Translations under genes and position numbers: made by a program
The notes under the pieces: generated by a model
The model's database searches: none
What the model was told of the DNA's origin: nothing
Seen by the model: the letters and a program-made list of their open reading frames with translations, nothing else
NCBI GenBank assembly: GCA_037447655.1
Contig: JBBHKE010000963.1
Location: forward strand, 260,608-320,694
Direction of reading: 5' to 3'
DNA: 60,087 bases
From: Zygnema cylindricum
Lineage: Eukaryota; Streptophyta; Zygnematophyceae; Zygnematales; Zygnemataceae
Shown: one piece after another, positions 9,951 to 20,445 of the stretch
Layout of the letters: every line of letters begins with the position of its first letter
Position numbering within the stretch: the first letter of the stretch is position 1

Positions 9951-10629
9951 TTAATAATTCAATTTATGAGTAAATTTAGTATTGAAGATTAGCTCTCAAA
10001 GTTGATTGCTCTCGTATTGTGATCTTTTAAGGAAGTTGGTTAAATTAGGCTTATTAAAGATGCTGACGAATGATTGTCTTTTGAAACCTACTCCAATAAT
10101 CATTACTAGAGGAGAGGTTTTTTTAAAGGGGAGTTGATTTTCGTGTTATTTACTCTTATTCAACCCCTTATGCTGATCGGTTTTGAACTGCCTTATTTAG
10201 GGTTTTAAAAAGAAAGTAAGATTAACTATATGTTTATGTTTAGTTATTTAACATGTACTTAAGTTCGTGTTTGGTTGTACTTTTTTATTTTGGCAAACCG
10301 TTAGAATTTCACACACCTTAATGTGCGCATGTAATCGAAAGAGTTGGTTATGCACATATTGAAACGAGCAACGAAGCAAGTTTATGATGAGTTGTCAAGA
10401 TTAAGCGGATGGATGCACAAACGTTTTTTTGTTCAAGCGAATCGATGAACAATTATCTGTTCTATTGGTTCACGGAATGATCGACGAAAGTTTTAATATG
10501 AACACCCAACCTCTTCTTGCGGTTGTCGCGCCTCGCGTTTTCTATGCCGATGTCCAATTCGTACGGATTTCAACTTATTTACGAAAATTACGTAGTATTT
10601 TGTATTTTATATATTTTGTTAAACCCCTT

Positions 10630-11170
10630 TGATTTCGCTGTACGAACATGTACAAAGATGTACGAACATGTACGAACATGTACGACAATCATGACCCTAA
10701 AAACTCCTTGCAAGATGTGAAAGAGTACGGAAAAAATACGGATAGACGAAAAGTGTACCCTAAAAATCCTAAAAGTACATAAAATCTAGGAAAGTAGTGG
10801 CTACGTACAAATCGTACCCTAAAATCCCTAAAATCCCCCTTAAATAACTCTAAACACACGAATATGTTGGAGCATTGTACCTAAATATACGGAAAATCTG
10901 ACGTAGCTATATTGAAATATACGGGAATGTATGCGCATGTACCCTTAAAACTCTAACATACATACCCCTAAGAAGTATGAAAATGTAAGGACACTATACA
11001 TAAAATTTCGAAAAATCTAAAGCAGCTGTACTAAAATATTCGGGAACGTACGGTAATGTACCCTAAAGACCCCAAAATTACCTTAAATAGCTCTAAAGAG
11101 TACGAAAACATACGGGAAGTGGAAATAAGTGTACGACAAATATACAAATACAAAATAAGGTACGCATTTT
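10630..11170 (+). repeat. TACGAACATGTACG / GTACCCTAAA quasi-repeats
   Basis: Degenerate dispersed repeats of short words: TGTACGAACATG several times in a row at 10643-10685, then GTACCCTAAAATCCC, CATGTACCCTTAAAAC and GTACCCTAAAGACCCC. No coding potential seen. Confidence 0.55.
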
Positions 11171-11179
11171 ATTAACTTT

Positions 11180-11860
11180 TCAAAATCGTTTGATGCGTAC
11201 CTTACGTAGTATTCGTTTGTTTATACCGTGCGTAATATGCGCACGGGACATCTATGTTTTTAACCATCGTGATTTTGATAAGTAAAATCTTCATCGTTTT
11301 ATAAAACAGTAATAAATATCTCGAGATGCGTATGAAATTCCATTTCAATCAATGTTGAAATTGATTGTTGATATCCATAAAAGAGTGAACGATGGATAGA
11401 CACCTATTTTGGCGTTTATTTTTCTCGCTATATTGCTCCTTATTTTAGATGTTCTTTTTGTTTTTTTAACCTAAATCTAAACCGTCTGTATTCACTCACA
11501 TATATACGTCACTATTCAACTTTTACTTTACTTTTCAGTCTCACCCACAGGCTTTGTACTTCTAAATAGTTCCATGGTAAAAATAAAGAACAAAAACACA
11601 AGTTAAGGGAATGTAAGAGTTGAGCAAATACTCAAATAGGTCAACAATAACACAACATACCTTCCCTGCTCTAAAAAGCTAAAGCGCGTTTCACAAAATT
11701 TGAAAATAACATAAAATAACTTGAAAAATAGACGATTTTACGGTTTGTGTCGACAATGTATTAAAAAAACGGATCGAACCGTCACCTCAACGATGATCAA
11801 AACCCTTTTAGATATCGACTATTGAGTATCGGAGATTCTTTCATCACCACAAATATCAAA
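11180..11860. other. Spacer, nothing recognised
   Basis: AT-rich sequence without a supported gene, RNA or clear repeat. Confidence 0.3.
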
Positions 11861-12092
11861 CTAACACAGTACACCGCTAATCGTTATTAGTGTTCAAGTT
11901 TTTTTGCCACTTAAAACATTTTTCTACGTGCACTCATGCCTGATTGTCAATCTAATGGTTGCTACTGGAAAAGAAGATTCTTGCCTTCCTATTCGCAGCC
12001 TCCGATTGACAAACCGACAAGTGTGCACAAAGAAGATATGCAAGTGGCGAAAAAAACTTTGACACTAATAACGATTAGCGGTGTACTGTATT
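11861..12092. mobile_element. Small foldback MITE with ~75-bp arms
   Basis: The left arm (CAGTACACCGCTAATCGTTA onward, from about 11873) and the right arm (ending GATTAGCGGTGTACTG near 12089) are near-perfect reverse complements over about 75 bp, including TATTAGTGTTCAAG and TTTTTTTGCCACTT. Total size is about 230 bp with no ORF. Target duplication is not clear, so the superfamily is unassigned. Confidence 0.65.
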
Positions 12093-12099
12093 TGACATC

Positions 12100-12960
12100 C
12101 GATTAAAGAACCGACATTGGGAACATGTACTTTAATAATGAAAATCTACTAAATTGTAACAGACTGTGGAAAAACTGAAAATTCTTCATAAGAGCTATTT
12201 TTTATGTGCAAATATCTTAATCAAAAATTTAAATTGCGTACAAGATTTACAAACCACAAACAATATTTATTTATCTTTCACAAACGACATGTTTATTTTA
12301 CGACCACTTAACCTCTTATAGCTAGAATTTTTTTTTTAAATGGGCGATTTATACAGGACCATAAGAGTTTACGTCCGAAAGTTTACAAGTGCAAAAGGAT
12401 TGAAGACTATTACTATCATAAATAACCTTATTTACATTACGAAACGGCTAGCGCTTTATCCTAACCCTTGCCGGTTTGTTTGAAGTGAAGTCAGTTAAGC
12501 AACAAAAAACCGAGACATAAACTAAAACAAATCCTTTTCCACGCTCGGCTTCCTACAAACCCTAATGTAACATCTACATTATTGTGCGCTGGACTGCTAG
12601 AATGCACTCTTTTGTCTTTTTGTAACTCTATTAGACTCTTGTTCACGGGTCTTAGCAACGCGTCTCTTTTGTCTCTATCTCGCAATTGTGGTAAGAAGTC
12701 CATCATTACAAAAGCGCTGACGTATGAAACTACAACCGAACAAAAAAATAAACAAGTATGAAAACGAACAAGTTCCGTTTAGGGTGATGCTCCATTAAAC
12801 GAAAAGTGAGGTTATTTACAGAAATTCGGACCTCTCCGTATTATGTCGTACCTCTTATTTTGTTTCTATGCGGAAAGCAACATTACAGAGAATCTTGCCA
12901 ATATTCTCCAAAAGTTTGGGAGTTAACAATGACCGTTGGATATTTTTTCCCAAAGCATCC
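12100..12960. other. Spacer, nothing recognised
   Basis: AT-rich DNA with only short ORFs and no family signature. Confidence 0.3.
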
Positions 12961-12970
12961 GCTTTGAAAG

Positions 12971-13020
12971 TTTATGTAATTGGTGATGTACCTCGCAAGG
13001 TACATCACCAATTACATAAA
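12971..13020. repeat. 50-bp perfect hairpin (23-bp arms, 4-nt loop)
   Basis: TTTATGTAATTGGTGATGTA plus CCT is followed by CGCA and then its exact reverse complement. Both arms are intact, which is unusual in the otherwise diverged surroundings. Confidence 0.85.
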
Positions 13021-13179
13021 AATTTGAGCCGCGACACGCTGGATAATAAGCGTACGTGTCAAGATGACAACCAACAGAAATCAAAAAATTTCGCACACGA
13101 TATACGCATTCAAAAATCCAACAGAAAATACAAACGAAATCTAGTAGCACAATTTTGTAACGCTATTATTGTTAGTGCC

Positions 13180-13400
13180 CATTCGTCACACTATTTCTGT
13201 CCACGCTCATTCGTCACGCGTAAAAACAGGAACCCTAAAAAAATGAGGTGGTATCTGACAAGGCGTCTGCAAAAAGTACAAAAGTTGTGTTGCACGATGA
13301 CCTGGTACGCACGTACATGGTACGCAAATGAAGATTTTTGGTTGATGTGAAAATCATTGACGATTTTCAATATCAAATCTATAGTTATGTGGCACTAATC
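13180..13400 (+). repeat. Dispersed repeat shared with 43020-43345
   Basis: Shares in order a CACACTATTT element, TCGTCA, GGAACCCTAAAAAA, ATGAG, AGTACAAAA, TTGCAC, GATTTT and GTGGCACT with 43020-43345 in the same orientation. It is probably a decayed transposon family. Confidence 0.5.
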
Positions 13401-13943
13401 TTTTGCTAACACATGGATTACAAACTCTGCGCAATGGAACTTCATTCAAATTCTAGCATTCTGTAATGTTGGCCGTACAATTACAAAATGTCCTAATGGA
13501 GCTTCACCCTTATCCTGCATTGTCGTGACTTGTCACAAATATACATATGCAACGTAATAAAAAAGAGCTGTACTCGCAAACATAATGATTTAAAAAAGGG
13601 AATTGATCATGGCAGTGACTATTTTGGTTGTGCACAGTCACTTACATCACTTGTCAAAGATTCTACGTTTTAAGTACACATTGGTACAATTAAAGTACCG
13701 TTGAGTTTAAATTTGACAGTGAATTAGTTGAACAACTTTGACTTTTAAAATATTGTTACAACCGGTTAAATTTTTGCCGCGCTTGCGAACGTCCACCGTC
13801 ATAATAAAATAACATTTCACACGGCCGGCCATGGTTTACGGTAACATAACTGCGGCGACCACATGTAAATAAAAGTGTTGCGCACAGTCACTTTTTGCCT
13901 TTACGTGAGCTCCGCAGTGAGAGCACATGTTCGCTATTTAACT

Positions 13944-14221
13944 TTAGCCGCAAAATTGAAATTTAATCGCGAAGCGTTACGTTGAATTTAGACGCAAATT
14001 GAAGAACGACGCGAAATGAAACCTATGAAAACTAAAGTATTATAAAACTTGTACGGACATATTAAATAGCACGGAACGAAATAAACTTTGTACACTATGA
14101 TAAAACGGACCAGCGTAAAAATATCAATTGGAACTAAATGAAAAAAATGCGAGTCGCCACGCAAGACCAAATCAAGCTACACTATTTGCGATTGGCGATT
14201 AAATTTCAATTTTGCGGCTAA
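13944..14221. mobile_element. MITE inside the foldback (TTAGCCGCAAAATTG termini)
   Basis: A 278-bp element with 27-bp perfect terminal inverted repeats starting TTAGCCGCAAAATTGAAATT. It lies at the apex of the 13592-15731 hairpin. Its right end supplies the TAA target of the next insertion. Non-coding. Confidence 0.7.
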
Positions 14222-15379
14222 GGGTGCGTCTCCATGTGCCAAAGTAAGGGTCTTTTTATGTCGATTTCCTGTAAAACTTAGAGCAGTACCGCGTAAGTAT
14301 CAACCGTACAAAATAAAATAAAAAATTCATCGTCAAATTTAGGATGTACTACATGCTGTTGTTTTGTGTTATTCGACCCCACGGCCCTGCCAAAAAACAT
14401 CATTTTCAAACTTTTATTTAAAACACAGGGCCGATGTGTTTTAAATCAAAGTATTTTTGAACAACAAATAGGAATTGATATTCGCAGGTGTAAAGAATTT
14501 TACAAAAATGTAAAACGAATTAAAACGACGGTAAAAGGTACACTATTCGTTATGTTTTGTCAACATCATCTTCAAACTTTTATTTAAAACACAGGGCCGA
14601 TGTGTTTTAAATCAAAGTATTTTTGAAAAACAAATAGGAACACGTATTCGCAGACAAAAATTTCAAACGAATTCAAGCGACAGTAAAAGGTACACTACGT
14701 TATGTTTTGTCCGTTTGCGTCCATCAAAGTACACAATTGTTTTGTTTTGTTGCGTTTCCTTCAGTATTGACTTTTCCATTCCAGCTGTCTGAAAATTACG
14801 ATGCCATTTCACGAAATCGAGAGAAATCTCTGAGGGCACCCCAGCAAGTTACACACGCCGACTCTCTCACGCAGCCTCACATTCACTCCTTTAAACTTCA
14901 TCACTCCTTCAAAATTCACTATTCCTCACCCTTTCACAAGGCGGCTCTACACTGACCTGTGGGAAGCTGGAGAAAACAGTGAGTGTCGTTTTTTCGACGA
15001 CTACCAAAGGTATTCAAGCACTTTTTTTTATTTCAAATCGAGTGGAATTTGCCAAAGAGGCAACCGTCCAAAAAAGGTAGCGGAAACGACACTTCTTCAG
15101 CCATAGACATCCTCCATGGCAGAGTGTTGGAAGACTGAACGTCAACAAATGTCACGCAAGGTTATGTGACGTTCAAAGCAATTTTTCACAATTTGGTGCG
15201 TCATCACAGATTGTTAACTGTCGACAGCCGTCACGGGCATTGTCGACGTATACAATCGTCACGCCCTTAAGTGACAACTTCGTTTGGTACACATAGGGAC
15301 ACCTGAAATCCGGGTCCGCCGGATATGCGCTAAAAAACAGTGTTTTTTCGTTGAGTTACAAGTACATGGAGACGCACCC
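14222..15379. mobile_element. GGGTG-family TIR element, copy 1 (PIF/Harbinger-like, non-autonomous)
   Basis: Begins GGGTGCGTCTCCATGT and ends ACATGGAGACGCACCC, flanked on both sides by TAA (14219-14221, 15380-15382). A 3-bp TWA target duplication is the known signature of PIF/Harbinger and Tourist elements. Subterminal sequences match copy 2 (20446-21224) in opposite orientation: the left end here matches the right end there (CCTGTAAAACTTAG), and the right end here matches the left end there (GACGATTGTATACGTCGACA). No transposase; 1158 bp. Confidence 0.75.
14399..14705 (+). repeat. 166-bp tandem duplication inside GGGTG copy 1
   Basis: Two direct copies with a 166-bp offset, sharing CTTTTATTTAAAACACAGGG and CAAAGTATTTTTGAA. 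Each copy holds a small inverted repeat (TTTAAAACACA ... TGTGTTTTAAA). Confidence 0.8.
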
Positions 15380-15739
15380 TAAGATAAATGCGAACATGTG
15401 CTCTCAATGCGGAGCTCACGTAAAGGCAGAAAGTAACTGTGCTCAACACTTTTATTTACATGTGGCTGCCGCAGTTATGTTACCGTAAACCTTGGCCGGC
15501 TGTTTGAAATGTTGATTTTATTATGGCGGTCGACCTTCGCAAGCGCAACAAAATTTTAACCGGTTGTAACAATATTTTGAAAGTCAAAGCTGTTCAACTA
15601 ATTGACTGTCAAATCTAAACTCAACGGTACTTGTACCAATGTGTACTTAAAACGTACAATCTTTGACACATTGACGTAAGAGACTGTGCACAACCAAAAT
15701 AGTCACTGCCATCATCAATTCCCTTAAAAAACAATATGT

Positions 15740-17200
15740 AATCAGTCCTATTCAGTGTGACAAATTAGGTCTATTTCACACTCACTGGCGCGAGCACTTG
15801 CACTAGGTCAAAATTCTTTTTACAAAAATATAGTTCCTTTTCAACAACATTTTACGGCAGGAAGATGGAACCACGTGTTCCGAGTTATAGATACTTCTAC
15901 AGAGGGGAAATGGCATCAATGGTGAGTATGTTATGGCAACTAAAATAGATCACAAATGTGCCATATTATCGGATCAATAATATAATTTCATGGAAGTTTT
16001 TTTTATTCGTGCAAAGTTAAATGGATCTTCATGAAATTTATCATACAATTTCCATCACAAGCATGAATACCAGGGTTAATTTGTATTTTTTTCACATGTG
16101 CATAGAATATTTCAATGATATCATATTTATGTTGAAGGTTATTGTGTGGGTCATGAACAGTGACCAATTGATGGTATCTTGCAAATCGGCATACATTTGC
16201 AGATTTCACTTGGTTACTGATTTTGTTACTTCAACTTGTTATTCCTTCAAATTCTTTTAGGCGGAAAAATTTATGACTTAAAAATTGATTTAATCTTAGA
16301 AAAATTGTTTGCACACAAGAGTAGAGACCCAATTTCACTCTGTAAACATTGTCAGCACAGAAGATGTCCGTACATGCACTTACTTGATTAAATGAGACTG
16401 ATTAAATGTACACACCATGTGTCCTATGTCTCCTATCGTTTTAATATACGACACTTAAATGCTTAAATGTTGTGATTCGCATATCACCATTTTTGTTCAT
16501 TCTGATTTTAGTTTTGCTTTTAAACAATTATTAAACTGTTGATGAGTTGAGTGAGAGGGTAATACCACTTTAATTACCATAAAGTTTCAAATTGTATTGT
16601 TGTAGAAATGATAACACATGTTGATAAGAATGTTCCCACACACATCTAGGGCAAATCCATAGACTTGTGCACCTTGAGACAAAAAGTTGTTCTTCACATC
16701 ACTTCATCAAACATAAGCAATTATTCATGACAATTTACTTATCATACAACGATAATTCAAACAATACAGATAGGTTGGAATCAGAATTTTTCTGTCAATT
16801 TCTATTATTTTTCAGAAGCTTCATATATCAAGAAATAGTTTCAATATCATCACCTCACAAACAAAAGAAGGGACAGATTTTATGCATCTGCCGATCAATT
16901 CAATTGAAAAACTTCACATGACAAAAGGGTCTAACATAAAAATCATAGGACGACACAAAAGACAACAAACAAGAATCATAACTTGCTCTGCAGCTTTTCT
17001 CTAAATTGGTGCAGTTATAAAGCCCAATCTTCTATGTTTCTCCACAGTACACACTACCACCAAAAACATTTAAACAAAAACGAAAATTTTCAGTTTCACT
17101 TTAAAGACATGTTCGACTAAACCACAGTTAAAAAATAAACCGCCAAACTATTCGCCTAGACATAGAACAAAATTTTCCACCAGTCTAAAAGAAATAATAA
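15740..17200. other. Spacer downstream of the ELIP gene
   Basis: No gene or repeat recognised. The ORFs on both strands are short and lack signatures. It may include the ELIP 3' UTR near 17.2 kb; no clear AATAAA was seen on the minus strand. Confidence 0.35.
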
Positions 17201-17205
17201 ACCTT

Positions 17206-17575
17206 CTATGCACCGACAAGCTTTTTCAACACACTGAAAGTAGCTGATCCTGTTAACCCTTCGATTAACAAAAAAATTGCAAAGGCTAACATAGCAATTC
17301 TCCCTGTCCACCTTTCCACCGGTGCATTTGCGTATTTCAACTGAGGCGGCATGCCTGATTCTGAAGCAGTCTCCAGCAGCTCGCCAAGAGATACATCGGA
17401 TACAAAACAAGGAATAAATGTTGCCAAAACAATCATGGTCGCAAAGGAAATATTGCCAAATGGCGAAGCGAGAAACTGCTCCCCAATAGTACGTCCATCA
17501 GTTAGCTCCACAATCGAGCTTGCAGCGAATCCCCACATGGCGAGTCTTCCATTGATGACCTCAGGGGCCGGTCCA
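17206..17575 (-). CDS. ELIP: ELIP gene, exon 4 (all three canonical helices)
   Basis: ELIPs are thylakoid proteins of the LHC superfamily that bind pigments and protect against light stress. This exon holds the complete three-helix core. Helix 1 has SGPAPEVINGRLAMWGF (E-x-x-NGR-x-AM chlorophyll-binding motif), followed by a middle hydrophobic helix (ISFATMIVLATFIPCF). Helix 3 has ERWTGRIAMLAFAIFLL. In helix 3 the usual NGR is TGR. The exon starts after the acceptor CTGTAG in phase 2 and ends with TAG at 17206-17208. It contributes 122 complete codons. Skipping exon 3 gives about 210 residues, close to the usual ELIP length. Confidence 0.9.
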
Positions 17576-17893
17576 CTACAGACGAAAAACGGAAAATGCA
17601 AACGCAGCGCAAACTTCCAAAGTCAATGAAGTTTATCCTATTCCTTTCATTGATCCAAATGATAGAATAACTCAAACAACATCCTCTATCATCCTCCAGC
17701 CTTGAGATTTCACATTCTAGTATCACTGTACATTGAGTCACTTTTTCCTCTTAGTTTGTTTTGACCTCTTCAACACCAAAGCTAGCAGAATCATATAGTG
17801 CACTTATTCTTGAGCATTGATGTTATTTACATCGACACTCGGGTAATTAATTACAGGTGACCACCTTATCCTATTCCCTACGAAATAATTTAC

Positions 17894-18049
17894 AGAGTGA
17901 GCATTAATCCGCTCCATAAACTAAGGTACATTGAAGCACTATTAGCGATCAATGGAGCAGCTAATTCGGCGGATATAGGGGCAGCCATTGTAGCAACACA
18001 GCCCAGAAGCATAAGTTTGGAGTTGATAAGCCCTCGGTCCTCAGCACCA
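17894..18049 (-). CDS. ELIP: ELIP gene, exon 3: extra helix-1-like cassette (putative)
   Basis: A 156-bp frame lies between the acceptor TCTCCTGCAG and a donor GTAAAT, phase 2 at both ends, so inclusion or skipping keeps the frame. It starts like exon 4 (Ser-Gly at the junction) and reads GLINSKLMLLGC, aligning with helix 1 of exon 4 (VINGRLAMWGF). A second hydrophobic part (ASMYLSLWSGLMLTL) follows. The chlorophyll-ligand Glu is replaced by Gly and NGR by NSK, so pigment binding by this copy is doubtful. If the donor is ignored the frame ends at TAA, giving an alternative last exon. Inclusion would give a protein of about 262 residues. It could also be a decaying duplicated exon. Confidence 0.55.
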
Positions 18050-18688
18050 CTGCAGGAGACAAAGCAAGAATTTCGATGATTGGTTCAAAGTACAGACGTC
18101 TCCGCGAGAATTCCACGCTTACCAGTAGGTCTACAATTTTCAAGATTTAAATGATGGCATAAACTTAGGGAGTGGTGCTAATTAGAAGTCTTGCAACGAG
18201 GCTTCCGTTCAGATGATTCAAAAGCCAGTCGTCTGCAAGCACCTTTTTAAAAGAGAGGTGCAAGCAGGCCTAAGGTTTCACAAATTACTAGCGGACTCTG
18301 ATCTGAGTTAAAATTATCCTGAGTTGAAAATCGTACTGCATAATGTGTCATGCTGTTCATTGTCATGTGAATGATGACAGACAGACGCCGGACCTTAACC
18401 ACCACACACCTCAAATGAACCACTCAAAATCTACACAAAGCCAATTGCAGAAGTCTTGAATAGAAGACTGATTCAATGGAAAAGGTGTATTTAGGAACTC
18501 ACGGGTTGGTATAAACAGACCAGTCAACCGCAAACAGTCAAAGCCAGTCCCAAACACCAAACATTATTAAGGGCTCAAGTTTTAGTAGTAAGAACTGTTC
18601 TGTCACTCACCTATATACACAAGATGCTACACCAAAACCAGCACAGAATTGCAACACGGTTGAAAAGTGAAAAGGAGAGAAAACTCAC

Positions 18689-18762
18689 GAGAACGCCATC
18701 ATCTCAGAGAGAGTGCCTAACCCTTCAGACTTTGACACTTTCGCTGTCTCAGAAGGAACATC
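18689..18762 (-). CDS. ELIP: ELIP gene, exon 2 (stroma-side linker)
   Basis: A 74-bp exon between GTGTTCACAG and GTGAGT. It begins in phase 0, matching the end of exon 1, and ends in phase 2, matching both exon 3 and exon 4. It encodes DVPSETAKVSKSEGLGTLSE followed by MMAF, the hydrophilic lead into helix 1. Joined to exon 4 it regenerates the family motif FSGPAPE. The exon is too short to stand out as an ORF and was found by splice-phase matching. Confidence 0.8.
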
Positions 18763-19107
18763 CTGTGAACACAAGCAATTCAAAAATGACAGAAACCGAA
18801 TTCAAACAAGAATATAAATAAGGTGACACATCAAAACAAAACATATGAGATGTAGAACCACTGTATTTCAATTTTCATCAGTCAGCAGAAAATGCTACCT
18901 GTCTGCAGACCTAAAAGGAACATAAAGCTAAGCGCAGAAATATCTATGTCCTACTGCAATAGAAGTACCGCGAGAAAACGGCTGAGTGCACATATCGCAA
19001 GACAAACAGACAAAAAGGGTAGAAATTACTACGACTGAGAAGTAGTGCCACATCATTGACATTATATTTTTAAAAAATAGCATAAAAACAAAAATTGCAA
19101 CACACAT

Positions 19108-19235
19108 AACACACTTTCAATCCAAAAACCACAAAAGATCGACAAAAGAACGCCAATATATGCTAACCTTGAACACACTTTCAATCCAAAAACCACAAAA
19201 GATCGACAAAAGAATGCCAATTTATGCTAACCTTG
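19108..19235 (-). repeat. 64-bp tandem duplication copying the ELIP exon-1 donor site
   Basis: Units 19108-19171 and 19172-19235 differ at only two positions. The unit includes the exon-1 donor context (AAG followed by GTTAGC on the minus strand), so a second identical donor lies 64 bp downstream inside intron 1. Confidence 0.9.
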
Positions 19236-19420
19236 ACTGGAGCCTCAGACCTCACGATTCCGTTCCTCTTCACCTGTCTCCTCAAAACAGTTCTAGCTCC
19301 AACCACACTAAACCCTGAGCATCTCTGAAGTCGAAGATTGGCAGTTACATCCTTTGCTTGCAATGCCCCTGACAAACTACAGGAAGCAACCTGAGCAATG
19401 TTCTGCAATGTACAAGCCAT
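19232..19420 (-). CDS. ELIP: ELIP gene, exon 1 (chloroplast transit peptide)
   Basis: Starts at ATG 19420 with MACTLQNIAQVASCSLSGAL, a Ser/Ala-rich, acid-poor N-terminus typical of plastid transit peptides, followed by an Arg/Lys-rich part (VLRRQVKRNG). It ends after 63 codons in phase 0 at a GTTAGC donor. The ATG is the first in the frame. A putative 5'-UTR intron (19444-19520, GTAATC...TTTCAG on the minus strand) lies just upstream. The donor lies within a 64-bp tandem duplication. Confidence 0.75.
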
Positions 19421-19927
19421 TTCCTAGGGAATAGTAGCCTCGTCTGAAAATTGAAAGCAGCCTGTGTGAGCAAACTGAAAACAGGCGAAAAATCAACCTA
19501 AGGAGCTACAAGATGATTACCTATGAACAATAAGCAAGTCTGGGCCTGCAAATAAGTATGAAGTGATATAATGTAAAACAACCTGAGAAATCGATACTTA
19601 AAGAACTACGGAATCTATCACTTCGCTTGCATTTATAAGCAACAAGCGTCTGTATCCAACAAGAGCTCCCGGCAGTCTGTACTCTGTAGGGGTTCTGAGT
19701 TGTGACAGCCTTCTTGCAGATGTGGAGAGGCTAAGAGCCGCAAGCACACACCTGTCGCAGCGTGTCCTTTGACGTCGCAAGAAGCGCTACGACGATTGAT
19801 TCTGCCAATTGTGTACAGACAAGTCGTCGCAGAGGCAGACAGACGTGGGTTGACTTGGAACTCAGCTGGAGGATCAACGTCAGCCGCAGAAGAAAATGGG
19901 TCCAAAAAACGGCCTAACGACTTCCGT

Positions 19928-19935
19928 ACTATATA
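19928..19935 (-). promoter_or_regulatory. Putative TATA box of the ELIP gene
   Basis: TATATAGT on the minus strand about 510 bp upstream of the ELIP ATG. That distance fits if the leader is long and contains the proposed 77-bp UTR intron. A GGGTGACTGTCCATG element end, preceded by TTA, begins at 19960, just upstream. There is no direct evidence for the start site. Confidence 0.3.
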
Positions 19936-20060
19936 TCAATTTTCTCGGTGATGTACTTAGGGTGACTGTCCATGTTGATTATTCGTCCATGAAAGCAAAG
20001 TTACCGTACCCATAGAACTCAGTAAGGGTATCGAACAAGCCCCCATACAAGTGTGGGACC

Positions 20061-20130
20061 TTCGGCACCTCGCGGCACCTCGCGCCGACATTCGGCACCT
20101 CGCGGCACCTCGCGCCGACATTCGGCACCT
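20061..20130. repeat. 30-bp GC-rich tandem repeat, 2.3 units
   Basis: Two and a third copies of a 30-bp unit made of TTCGGCACCTCGCGGCACCT plus CGCGCCGACA. It lies upstream of the ELIP promoter region and is much richer in G+C than its surroundings. Confidence 0.85.
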
Positions 20131-20445
20131 CTTGGGATCGGGTACGAGAAATAGGGTTTTGGGGTTTGGGTTGTTTTTTTAATAAAAAAAAAACAAAAAC
20201 AGAAAAAATAAACCCTAAACGAGCGGTCGCGGACGTCTTCGGCACCCCGGAGGGCCAAAAAGTTGCAAGATTCAGCCGGGTTTGGGCCGAGAGCCCAAGA
20301 CAGTTACAAACCCCGAGCAACAGAAGGTTTTTAGACAACTCGGCTTCGCAGTTTCGCCACATTGCTCATTGTCGTTATTAGCGTTAATATTATAGTGATG
20401 CGTATCGCATCGGACTAAGCGATGTGCCAAAAACGATATGACTAA

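Larger units (their letters stand above)
13592..15731. mobile_element. Foldback element with ~343-bp inverted arms, interrupted
   Basis: The left arm (13592-13934) and right arm (15390-15731) are diverged reverse complements along their full length. Shared landmarks are GGGAATTGAT, GGCAGTGACTATTTTGG, GTTACAACCGGTTAAA, CATAACTGCGGC and GAGCACATGTTCGC. Without the two inserted elements the arms would almost touch, giving a nearly loopless hairpin of about 700 bp. There is no ORF. Large arms suggest a MULE-like or foldback element, but no target duplication was found. Confidence 0.75.

Noticed and set aside
12868-13350. 160-codon ORF on the + strand
   Set aside because: It reads through the perfect hairpin and a dispersed repeat; the overlapping opposite-strand ORF has the same peptide from the palindrome. 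Not a gene.
14707-14955. 82-codon ORF inside GGGTG copy 1
   Set aside because: Ends in His/Ser-rich low-complexity; no transposase motif or homology visible.
17897-18079. Plus-strand ORF opposite ELIP exon 3
   Set aside because: Shadow of the minus-strand exon, which has matching splice sites and phases.
19979-20381. ORFs with repeated GAxCREVPNV-like residues
   Set aside because: They are translations of the 30-bp GC-rich tandem repeat and change frame freely.
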